Positions 55,020-64,000 of a stretch of 64,000 nucleotides of DNA are shown in pieces. The translations under genes and the position numbers were made by a program. The DNA lies in NCBI GenBank assembly GCA_015680685.1, contig MNCI01013586.1:61287-125286 (forward strand), written 5' to 3'. The stretch is from Gnetum montanum. Its lineage: Eukaryota > Streptophyta > Gnetopsida > Gnetales > Gnetaceae. The notes under the pieces are model-generated. The model had not been told where the DNA came from and made no database searches. It worked only from the letters and a program-made list of their open reading frames with translations. The number at the start of each line of letters is the position of its first letter. Within the stretch, counting starts at the first letter, position 1.

Positions 55020-55924
55020 TGATGAGTAGTGGAGCAATCTAACGCCCAACCATGCAAGTCATAGGGATTTCATGTGCAACTAGATCATAATCCATGGATA
55101 AGGCTATGTGATTATGCTAGTAATTGGTTTAAGTTTGAGACTATTATCTTCCCACATGGAGCTAGTGAAGTCTACCTGTATGGTTTAGTTCATAGTGAGG
55201 TATAGGAGAACTATTGTTGTTGGGCCATTGCTATTCTTAGTGAACATAATGATAATGAAAGTAGTTTCTAACTCTAAGTAAAACAAGTAAATGAATCTAT
55301 TATAGTCTATGATGATGGATATTTATTCCTAATTTTCCATACACATCCTGGGCTTGTGTAACCATTACTGGGGTTACCAAGTACTTTGCTACTAGGCAAA
55401 CCAAGTGATAATACTACTAGGTTAACAAACGATCACACTTTATGCTTGAAATTAGTTGTATTCATTCCACGTACTAACAAGAGTAAAAGTAAAGTTCATG
55501 GAATAGTAAATCATTAACTAGGAAAGTAGTAATCAGTAGTCTAAGTAAAAATAGTAAACATTATTCTAAGTAAAGTAGCAAACTAAGAGAATGTTACAAT
55601 AATATGAAATAACTCAATCTTTATTACCTATCACACTTATGTCCAAGTATAAGTTGTTAGAATAAAAACTCTATTCACTAAGTCACACTACATTACCGGC
55701 ATTCACACTCCTAATTCCTTAAGGCTAAATTCACAAAAACAAAATGAAAGAGTTTTGTTACTACTGAATAAAATATTTTGTGAATATGTGTGCCCAAGGA
55801 TTGTATTTATAGGCTAGCATGCATCTTGCAATATCGCATATACAATGATGTAACTAGTGCTATGATATTGTAGCCATGATATTGTATATCTGATATTGTA
55901 GTCCTTGAAAATTTAACTTCATCA
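55020..55924 (-). repeat. 3' LTR of element E (905 bp)
   Basis: TGATGAG start and TTCATCA end, followed on the inside by a PPT. It is related to the other LTRs by ends, TATA box (minus, 55805-55812) and U5 words such as 'cacatcctgggcttgtgtaa'. The U3 contains decayed GATATT/AATATC repeats (55830-55905). No second LTR of E is present. Confidence 0.8.
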
Positions 55925-55936
55925 TACCTTCACAAC
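55925..55936 (-). other. Polypurine tract of element E
   Basis: The minus strand reads GTTGTGAAGGTA directly before the LTR, preceded by 'caaggatgagtttttaatt', the context seen in A, C and D; pyrimidine changes show decay. Confidence 0.55.
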
Positions 55937-56639
55937 TAATTAAAAACTCATCCTTGAGTTAAAAAAATGAGGATAGAGTTCCTTATAAAATTGGGAGGTA
56001 GATTTACATGATACTATTTACATGACACTAATGCTACAATGGTGTTTTACAAAAAATGGCGCAAGACATGATAGGATAACCTTTGACAAAAAACAAAACT
56101 TAATGAAGCTTCAATGTAACCTATGTAGTTCCTAGTGGTGGTGGCTCCTCCATCAATTTATTCCCTTTGTTAGCAAGCTTCTAGAATTTGTATTTGTTTA
56201 GGAGCACTCAAAGTCTCTCCTTCTTTATTCTTGATTCATGTATAGTCCATGCTTGTTATGCAATGTGTGATGGAGTTGGTACATTCCATGGACATGGTAG
56301 TTGCAAAAACATCTAGTTGGCTTTAACGTACCATGTCATGAATTACGTCTTCTCTTCTTCAAATGCCATGGCCTTTTCTCATAACTCAAGATAATCAGAC
56401 AATCTTCTAGCCAAGTTCACTACAACCTTTTACCCTTGGTAGCTAGCCTTGACTACTTCTACTTAAAATTTTACCACCTGAAGTTTCTACAAAGCATCTT
56501 TTCAATCTACAAACTCCTTTTCATACAGTGTGTACATGGTTGCTACTTGTTGTTCAAGCTCATTTTTGAGCTTGTATGTTGTCAACATGGCCAAGTTAGC
56601 ATAACAAAGGTTAGTTAACCCCGTGTATTAATTTAGATC

Positions 56640-58870
56640 TTCTATCTTCAAGTATTTGTTTTTGAATTCTTCTTGGTGAATGCAAGCATAACTATCCATG
56701 ATAAATTACCAATCTGGATTCTACACTGATATGGAATTGATTTAGGCCTTTTGCATCTGGATCTCCTTTTTATTAATTTTCTTATACATTCCCACCTAGT
56801 CACAGAAGTGTTCCTTAAGCCTTTCATGCTTCTTTGCTTCATTATACCATGCAATAATCTCAATAGCTAATTTGTATCTAATTGTGTGTACCTCCTCCAT
56901 TGAAGAGATCCTATTTTCTCTTACTAAGAAACTCATGTATTGGTTTACTGTCATTAGTTGTTCTCTCAATTGAGGGATGCTTTCCTCCAAGATGTTCTTT
57001 TGCTTATTGATGTTTGTTAACCTAGTGTTATTTGCAACAAGTTTTTTATTTTCTTCTTGTGTTGTTGTAAGTGGCTTAGCCTATGTGTACACCTATGATT
57101 CTACTACTAAGGCATTCCAAACCGCTTTATCCTTCTCATTTTCCATCCACTTATCTTACTCTAGCAGTCAATTGATTTTCTTTATTCTAAATTACTCTAA
57201 ATAGTTAGGCATAATGAATTGAGTAGGATCTTTACCTTCTACCCTTAAGGTCATGAGCTCTTCTTGTAGTTTATGGATTTTATCTTTTGCATGCTCTACC
57301 TTGGTCTCTACCATGATTAGCTTACCCTTGGTTGTGATCTATTCTGACTACATTGCACTTGTGACATTAAAAATAGTTGTCATTACTTTCCAAATCTATA
57401 GTAGTTAATCTAGCACATCCTCATGATCAATAGGATTCATTGAGGTACCAACTAACATATCAGCATCTTTGGCTCTAGTTAGATTTTCTAGTGGCACAAT
57501 AGGTACTTTAAAGGATTTCTTAATGTGATCCGTGATCACTTCTGTAGCTTTTGCTGCTTCCTGGTGCTGCATAAACATAACTGTGGCTCCTTCTCCTATT
57601 TCAAGGACCACTTAGAACAATGCAACATTCCTAGAAATCTGTTGTGACCATTAGGTATTTCCTCCTAATTGCAATAATCTCTATCCACTTGTAGGATCTA
57701 TGGAAATTCTGGACTATATTGCACTATCGATAACTCTATAGAGATTGACCTCCTTAATGTTACGCAACTGATGGTCTCTATAATATGTTGCAAATGACTC
57801 ATGGATGACCTGTAATGCTACAATGGTGGTGGTGGAACTTGTTGTTACTATTGTTACTATTGCTACTAACCACTGGGTCCCACTCTCTCTTGTTGTTTAC
57901 TGGTTTGTGTGGTTTCCCTAGCATCTATTTATTCTTCCACATGATCTTTCTTTGGTGGTGCTAGCTGAAGCATTTCAACATATGAGGCATTTTGAGCCTT
58001 CCTAGAAATCATTAGTGTATCCTAGGATTCCAACATGTTTGCATAGCTTCTTGATTAGGCAAGGGAATGGAAATATGAGCTTCCTTACCTTCTTTTCTTC
58101 AAAACACCTTTGAATCTCCATGAAATAGAGTTGTGTGAGATTCGCATTGTACTTTTCCATCAAAATTGCAACTTCTTTGGCCACATAGGTGGATAATTTG
58201 TTTAATCTCTTTGTAGGAAATAGGTGGTATATGCCAATTTTGAAATAAATTCTTTCTTCTAGAGTTAACTCATTGTACGCATTGTCCTCTTTGTCATATA
58301 CCATATTCATCCATAGTTTTTTGGTTTCTATATCTAATCTTGTGGATAGATGTGGTAATCTTGCCCCTTTATTGGGCACATTTAGAGCTTCTACTCTTGT
58401 CTTCACTGAATATGAAATGGAACTCCAATGTTGACCTTGGCATCCTATTCTTTGTTATGCTAGAGTTAGAAGATATTCCCTAAATACCATTTACCACTAT
58501 TTAAAAGGATTGGCCATAGTGGTGAAACTTGGAGTTTTTTCCTTACTACCTCTAAAACAAACTTTACAAATGGACCAAAGTTCATTTCTATAATCACTGT
58601 AGTTAGGAGTGTTCTTTCTTGGATGATTTGGAGGCATTCTATTGATAGCGTGAGGCACTATACTTACACTTGTGGTTCTTTTGTCTTCCCCTGAGATGAA
58701 TGTTCAGTAGTAGGAGTTTCTTGATGGATATTGAAAGATTAAGCCTCTTTCTCCACATGTTTTGCTTGTGGTTCTTGTGATCCTATTTGGCCTCTTGGTT
58801 GTTTGTGTGCTGGCTGTGAGGGTCCTCTTATTGCTCCTCTTTTTGGAAAAATCTACAATCATCAAGGATT
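56640..58870 (-). pseudogene. Element E env-like (plant transposon protein-like) region
   Basis: Broken minus-strand frames in sequence: a Pro/Gln/Lys-rich N-terminal part near 58860-58690 (KRGAIRGPSQPAHKQPRGQI), then 58406-58002, 57611-57405 and 56990-56648. The piece 58406-58002 has ELTLEERIYFKIGIYHLFP, YFMEIQRCFEEKKVRKLIFP and CLIKKLCKHVGI. The layout resembles the 'putative plant transposon protein' domain often found in the extra ORF of Athila elements. The C-terminal part is predicted helical (EESIPQLREQLMTVNQYMSF). No signal peptide or clear membrane anchor is visible, so a true envelope role is not shown. The lineage call is by eye. Confidence 0.55.
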
Positions 58871-60038
58871 TAGGAAGTATTAAAATGTTTTCTTTGATCT
58901 TTAATAAATTCTTTCCTTTCTCATACCTTTAATTAGATCAAATTTTTAGTTTATTATGACTAAAGAGTTAGAAAAATTTTAAAAAAGAAACCTCATAAGT
59001 GTTAGTTTCCTTATAACCCTTCACAATAATCCATTTTGTTCTTTTTTATGACTCATAGTGGTTGGTATCATTTATTAAGAGGATTATTTAAGTGTTTTTT
59101 GGCATTAATGTGATTGATTTTTGTGAAAATTTTTCAATTTTCCCTTCATACTTACCCTTATAATGCCTTCTAAGAATTATTTGTTTCTAACCCCAATTTT
59201 TGTTATATCCCACTAATATCCCACTAAGCACACCCCCATGACTAAGTTGAGAGCTCTGTGAGCAACTAGGTTCAAGAGTCACAAAAATCAAAGCTGAGTA
59301 TGGAGTTATGAGGATTGGAAGTTGGGAAGTCAGAGCTCAAATTGTAGAAGAAAAATGGTAAAAAATTCCCTTGGCTTAAATGCAAAAAATGAAAAAATTT
59401 ATCTCTGTCCTCGCATATATATAGGTCTTGTGGGCTTTGATATTAGAGAGGCAAAAATTTCACATTTTCATTGAGTTTTAATGATAAAAAATGGGTTAGT
59501 TTGAGCGTCTAGAAGATATAGGACATTTTAGAGGATCTCAGACCATGCATGACGCATATTTTTTGGATACAGAAAGTTGTTAAAAAAGGAATCTTGGGAT
59601 AGGAAAGTTCATGGAGTGTTGATAAGATGGACAAGATGGGTAATGAATTCATGTTGCATAAATAGATAGTTTTGAATGATAAGGAAAGTAGATGTTGAAA
59701 TTTATCAGTATTGGAAGACTCAAGATGATATGAAATCACTTGGTAGATACAATAGTTATACAAGTGGATCCTTCCCAAAGTAGGCTCCAACCCTTACTGC
59801 CCATATATAACCACACCTAATAGTGTCCTTAGGCACTCAATACGTTAAAGGTAACACATTCCTATTTAGCCAAACACACATGTCAGTATCACCAACTTAG
59901 GAGAATGGCTCTATGTTACACAAAACTATAAGTTATGATTATTCACATAGTGAGATGAAATAGACTTAGAAAGGATTGCAGAAATTAGGATGTGAGGTGT
60001 CTTACCATAGACATAATGAATTCTTGTGTTTTATTAGT
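58871..60038 (-). other. Element E spacer upstream of the env-like region
   Basis: No intact gene. It has a purine-tract-like ACACCCCCATGACTAAGTTG (+ strand, 59224-59243) and the conserved block AAGTGGATCCTTCCCAAAGT (about 59763-59782). The open frame 59790-59509 begins MEPTLGRIHLYN over that block but resembles nothing beyond it. Confidence 0.5.
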
Positions 60039-60055
60039 AGAAATTAGGATGTGAG
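59980..60055. other. 17-bp direct repeat at the E/G junction
   Basis: AGAAATTAGGATGTGAG occurs at 59980-59996 and again at 60039-60055, 42 bp apart, exactly where E sequence ends and G integrase sequence begins. Confidence 0.7.
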
Positions 60056-61215
60056 CACGAAGATTTGTTGTTAAAGATGGTATATTATATCGACAGGATT
60101 TTCGGGGAGTTTTATTAGAATGTGTTCATAATGATCAAGTTAGTTTCATTTTGGAACAATTTCATGATCATTTGAATTTATTTTATGAATCCCCTAAGTC
60201 AACTATGCGACATATACTTTGATATGGTTATTACTGGCCTTCCATGTATCAAGACATTAGTTCAAAGATTCAAAAATGCTATAAATGTCAAGTTCATGGA
60301 CCCAAGATTAAAAGGGCTAGAGCCCCTTTAAAACCAGTAGTTGCAGATAGACCATTTCAGCAATGGGGTTTGGATTTTATTGGTACAATTACTCCTTCAA
60401 GAGCTGGACACAAGTTTATTCTCACAGCTACTGATTATTTTACTAAATGGTCTGAAGCAAAGGCTCTAAGAGGAAGTTTAGCATCAGATGTGATTAAGTT
60501 TCTAGACGACCACATTCTAAGTAGATTTGGTCTACCCGAAGTGTTAGTGTCAGACAATGGACCCGCCTTCAAATCCGAAGAGTTTATCAGATGGGCATCT
60601 GCAAAATCCATTTTCTTATTTTCCTCATCAAATTATTATCCTCAAGGAAATGGCCTAGCAGAATCCACCAATAAAAAGCTTATCGCTTATATCAAGAAAT
60701 CAATGGATGGGAATCCAGGAAATTGGATTGATTATCTACAATCCGCATTATGGTCAGATCGAATCAGATTCAAGAAAGCTATTGGGACATCACCATATAA
60801 CTTAGTCTATGGTTTGCCAGCAAGAATTACAAACAAGATTATAAGCTCAGCTTCTGAATTTGTACAAAGATATAGTGAAAGGACTGATAAAGATAGAAGT
60901 TTCATGACTTTGCTTATTAAAAGAGAAGCTGAAGTAGATAAAGCAAGGGATAATTTGTTACAGAATACCTCTCAAGTTAAAAGATGGTTTGATAGAAAGG
61001 CTTTGAAAAGAACTTTCAAGATAGGAGACCTTGTCCTGTTATGGAATATGAAGAAACCAAATAAGTTTACACCGACATGGATTGGTCCCTTTCAAATTAC
61101 AAAGCAATTGTTAGAGGATACTTACAAATTATCAACCTTGGATGGCATGGAATTGCAATTTCCATATAATGTTTTGCATATAAAACATTATTTGGGACAA
61201 TTGCATACAACTTGA
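60052..61215 (+). pseudogene. Element G integrase, nearly intact
   Basis: The frame runs from about 60052 to the stop at 61213-61215 with only one internal stop (TGA at 60220-60222); 60244-61215 is open for 323 codons. Start: RFVVKDGILYRQDFRGVLL, the end of the RNase H-IN linker. Zinc domain: H residues in EQFHDHLNL and CYKCQ. Core with all three acids: WGLDFIGTITP, VSDNGPAFKSEEF and GNGLAESTNKK, in DD35E spacing. C-terminal DNA-binding part: FKIGDLVLLWNMKKP and WIGPFQITKQL. No chromodomain. It resembles Tat-type integrase more than that of A, C and D. RT and upstream genes are absent. Confidence 0.85.
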
Positions 61216-61506
61216 AGATGTCATCACACAAAATAATATATGTATATAGTATTATGTAAATATTACTAGGAGTATAGTGTCCATTATTATATTTAATTAT
61301 GCTTTATTTATATTTGAAACATTATCTTTCCTTCAAATGGGGCAAGTGGAAGCATACAAATGAAACAAGTGGAATTCTACAAGTTTGACAAGTGGGGAAG
61401 GTGACTCATCCACCACTTAGTGAGGGTTGTGACAAATGGTTTGAATGCCTAGAAAGAAGGAAGCTTGGTTGAAGACACTTGGATGGAAGTTAAATATTTT
61501 AGCACC
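61216..61506 (+). other. Element G region between integrase and TATA-like site
   Basis: No gene. It contains purine-rich runs 'caaatggggcaagtgg' (about 61337) and 'acaagtggggaaggtg' (61389-61403). The second could be a PPT with an LTR starting TGACTCATCC at 61402, but the stronger PPT is at 62259. Confidence 0.4.
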
Positions 61507-61514
61507 TATAAAAG
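61507..61514 (+). promoter_or_regulatory. TATA-like site upstream of the 171-codon frame
   Basis: TATAAAAG in 'cctataaaaggaggg', 77 bp before ATG 61584. The position would allow a short 5' leader for the downstream frame. It may be a real internal promoter or part of an older LTR. Confidence 0.4.
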
Positions 61515-61583
61515 GAGGGTTAGATTGCTTAAGATTTCATCATCTTTCATTTCAAGTTTGGTAGTGAAGGTTAGAGAGAGCTA

Positions 61584-62096
61584 ATGGAGTTTGAGAGAGC
61601 AATTAGAAAGCCTTTTATTCCATATGTGATGGGATGTTGCCCTGAGCATGTATTGAAAGCTTATCTAAAGGCTAGATCTTGTGGAGCTCCAAAGGAGTGC
61701 CCTTTTATGGCTTGGTTATCCGATGAATTTTCCTTTCTTACTAGAGGTTTGGATATAGAGTCCAATGTTTGGGGGCGATATCAAGATTGCTCCAAAGAAG
61801 AAGAAAAAGGAGAAGAGCCATCAAACTATGAAAATTCATCATGGGGATGGGGAGAAGCTTTTGTCTCCTGAGAAGAAAATGAAGGACCTAATGGAGAAGA
61901 ACAAAAGAGCTCATCCGAAAAAGAAAAAGAGAAAAATGTTGAAGAGAAAGCTCATGTAGATCAAGATGAGAGCTTTACCAAGCCAGAAAACAATAGGACC
62001 GCCTACATTACATCAGAGATTTCCTATGAAACAGTTAGAGAGATGAGGATTCCCACTAGGGTAACCCTCACAATTCAGTTTCCACCCCAAGAATAG
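61584..62096 (+). pseudogene. 171-codon frame between integrase and PPT of element G, function unknown
   Basis: Starts MEFERAIRKPFIPYVMGCCP and stays in frame to TAG 62094-62096, with a single stop TGA at 61869-61871. Residues 1-60 are mixed and contain five Cys (GCCPEH, RSCGAPKEC, then DCSKE); residues 72-125 are strongly acidic and Lys/Glu/Ser-rich (SEKEKEKNVEEKAH); the end is ordered (TSEISYETVREMRIPTRVTL). It resembles no gag, pol or env protein I know. The even composition change and one-stop decay suggest a once-translated accessory protein. The second frame 61765-61959 is a Lys-rich shadow. Confidence 0.45.
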
Positions 62097-62258
62097 CCTA
62101 TGAAGGACTTGATAATGTATAGTTTGTTGTGTACAGTTTGATTCTAATTAGGAATGAGGTTTTTGTCCCATCACACCTTATGTTAAATGGGAATTTTCCT
62201 CAAAAAAGATTTCTATTCAGTTGTAAGAATTTAGTGAAATTTTAGTATGTTTAGTCTT
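62097..62258 (+). other. Element G leader to the PPT
   Basis: About 160 bp of AT-rich sequence with no motif other than the approach to the PPT. It is treated as the 3' untranslated part of the internal region. Confidence 0.4.
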
Positions 62259-62276
62259 GAAAAAGAGGGGCAGAAA
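62259..62276 (+). other. Polypurine tract of element G
   Basis: GAAAAAGAGGGGCAGAAA immediately before TGTTGGCAC. This is a strong PPT: 17 of 18 bases are purines. Confidence 0.7.
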
Positions 62277-62689
62277 TGTTGGCACATTTGGCCATTACAT
62301 GGAGCAGTTGGAATATTTTGTTCAGTTGGAATATTTTGTTCAAAATATGAGCAAAATCCCTGGTTGTAAATTTGCAGTTTAGTATTGTGAGTAATGGGTA
62401 TTCTTGGAGAAGAAAGCTTGGTAAATAATGTTGATGATTTAAGCCTTCTTGGAAAGTAAATTAAAGTACCAAGATATTTTCTTGAGTGAAGGTTGGAATA
62501 AAAAAGAGAAGGATTATTTACCACAAGAAAGCATACTACCTGATTAATATTGGCAAAATAAACAACACTGTGGGTAGTGGATTATCAAAAATCGGCTAAA
62601 GAGTCCAACTGGTTTTGAATTCATAATTATCAAAGGGTGTAAAGGTTTCTGTATTGCAGAAAACCCAAATTCACGTATGACCCAAGAAC

Positions 62690-63590
62690 CACTGTTAACG
62701 CTGCTGGGAAAAATGAAATAAAAAAAAATGCCATGGTATTGGGGTGTTTCCTTTGGCTTGCGGGTTCTGGACTACGTCCACGTACCATTCGGAGCTATGT
62801 TGTTGACTCGTCAGACGCCAAACCTAAGTTCGTGAAGCGCGTGGGAGGTCCTTCTTGAATCGATGAGCCATTTTAATAGGGGTTTTAGACAGCAATCGCT
62901 TGGAGAAAATCGAACAGAATTGAGGCAAATGGAGGGTAGAACATAGGGATTAAACAACAAAGAAAAAATCGAAACCCTCTGTATACAATACATGGAGAAA
63001 GACGTCCCGTTTTGTTCAGGCCCCGATTCTATTTTTGTCGCAAGCCGTAGCAGTTTCAGTTGCGTGGGCAGCAATGACTCTAAAGGTTCCTGTGGTTTCA
63101 GCAGCTGCAGATTCACAACACATTCATCCCTGGTCCTGTAATCAATGACAATGGCAGAGAAAAATAAAAATAAGAAATGCAGGAAGCCCTAAACCAATTT
63201 TGGGGGCAAAATCAAAACCCTCTGTTTGGGATAGTATGCTCAGCACGTTGTTCTTCAAGAAAATCCTTCTTCTCCAGCATGCAACGGCAGAGCCAGATGT
63301 AGTTGCAAAGCCTTCTCCCACGGTGATCGTCAGTTACGGTTTTGCAGGGCCTTATTGTGCAGTGGTAGTTCAAATCTATAGTTTGGGATGATGCTGCATT
63401 TTGAATCTTGATTCAAATATGTGTCGGTTCTTACAGGTTTTGTGCAGAAATGAGAGAAAGACCGTTGTCCTGGAACTGTGATTGAGCCTCTACGTGATTT
63501 ACAGGGAAGACAAGAAGAATCGTTTAAGGACGTAACTTTTCCGCTTTCATCAAGAATTATTTGATTACTTCTGCCGCTCAAAGTATATGG
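62690..63590. other. CpG-containing, less AT-rich segment of unknown origin
   Basis: It has many CG dinucleotides (cgtccacgtaccattcgg, gactcgtcagacgcc, gtgaagcgcgtggg) while the rest of the window is poor in CpG. Open frames at 63116-62811 and 63581-63330 (minus) and 63200-63391 (plus) have no recognisable domain. The words 'aaaccctctgt' occur twice (62971 and 63217). It could be a host-gene 5' fragment captured in the LTR or simply the U3 of G. Confidence 0.35.
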
Positions 63591-64000
63591 TTAAGATGGA
63601 GTATAAATTAACCAACAATATATATATATCCATCATATGAAGTACCCATTGTATGAAGCCTTGATTTAAAAACTTGCCTTCAATTATCCCAAGTCATGAA
63701 AAATTATTTTAAAACATATAAGTTACTACCCATAAAATTTTTTTTGCAATATTGATTATCCCATTACATTTAATGTCACATTACATTAATGTTAGCATAA
63801 AATTCTCCTAATTTTATGCATAACTTCCTAACTCCCTAACTACATAACTTTCTCCTAGCTTGTTGGGCAAGTAATCTTCTAATTGGTTAGTCAAGTTACT
63901 TGGGAGAAAAGTTAGGTGAGATATTTTGAGATTTTTTTTGAAATTGTAACTTCCCTACCTACCTTTGAACCCTATAAAAGGGCTTCAAGGAGAGAAAAGA
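63591..64000. other. AT-rich end of window with TATA-like site
   Basis: A short (TA)n run lies near 63622-63630. A 9-bp inverted repeat GCATAAAAT/ATTTTATGC is at 63795-63803 and 63811-63819. TATAAAAG is at 63973-63980. No gene seen. Confidence 0.45.

Larger units (their letters stand above)
55020..60040 (-). mobile_element. Element E: 3' half of an Athila-type element, truncated
   Basis: LTR, PPT, an env-like coding region and the conserved spacer block are present in minus-strand order. gag and pol are missing, since the sequence changes to element G near 60040-60055. The spacer block sits 3.8 kb from the LTR instead of about 0.75 kb as in A, C and D, because the env-like region lies between them. 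Confidence 0.7.
62277..64000 (+). repeat. Start of the 3' LTR of element G (runs off the window)
   Basis: Begins TGTTGGCACATTTGGCC right after the PPT. A tandem pair of 'cagttggaatattttgtt' lies at 62304-62340. No CA end with a duplication can be found before 64000. The TATA-like TATAAAAG at 63973-63980 would then mark the end of a U3 of about 1.7 kb. The extent of the LTR is inferred; the second LTR is not in the window, so it cannot be confirmed. Confidence 0.45.

Noticed and set aside
61402-62276. Alternative start of the G 3' LTR at TGACTCATCC
   Set aside because: The purine tract before it is weaker than that at 62259-62276 and the 171-codon frame would lie inside the LTR; not fully excluded.
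62811-63116. 101-codon minus-strand frame as first exon of a host gene
   Set aside because: No domain, splice pattern or transit-peptide evidence strong enough; kept only as a compositional observation.

Overview
The window is AT-rich plant nuclear DNA made almost entirely of decayed LTR retrotransposons of the Ty3/gypsy class. Plant-type integrases, RNases H and gag proteins, 5-bp target duplications, tRNA-derived SINEs and a long satellite all fit a large-genome seed plant, perhaps a gymnosperm; the species cannot be read from the sequence. I see no intact host gene, no tRNA or rRNA gene and no CRISPR array.

Layout. 1-5831: gene-poor DNA with a SINE and a ~115-bp satellite (2005-3990). 5837-30161: a solo LTR (F, + strand) split at 6284/29687 by Athila-like element A (- strand, 6285-29681); A is itself split inside its integrase gene by Tat-like element B (- strand, 9588-22975). 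Target duplications mark every level, so the order of insertion was F, then A, then B. 30167-31607: gene-free DNA with an inverted pair of SINEs. 31608-41428: Athila-like element C (- strand). 41434-45007: gene-poor DNA with a SINE relic and one unrecognised ORF. 45013-54911: Athila-like element D (+ strand, exact target duplication CTTAC). C and D lie head to head. 55020-about 60040: 3' half of a third Athila-type element, E (- strand), with an env-like region. About 60052-64000: 3' part of another gypsy element, G (+ strand), with an almost intact integrase, an unexplained 171-codon frame and the start of a long 3' LTR.

How the genes work together: each complete element has LTR, PBS, gag, protease, RT, RNase H, integrase, spacer, PPT and LTR. 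B adds a second, archaeal-type RNase H, the mark of the Tat branch. A, C and D share RT and integrase, an Asp-tRNA-like PBS, a roughly 2-kb conserved 3' spacer and CTATAAAT TATA boxes, but their U3 repeat arrays differ. All coding regions carry stops or frameshifts, so none of the elements looks autonomous. D pol and B gag have kept one frame with nonsense codons only.

Assembly caveats: a 950-bp N run (17600-18549), single Ns at 18666 and 41607, and an exact 60-bp duplication around the N at 18666. Lineage names are by eye from motifs; no database search was possible.
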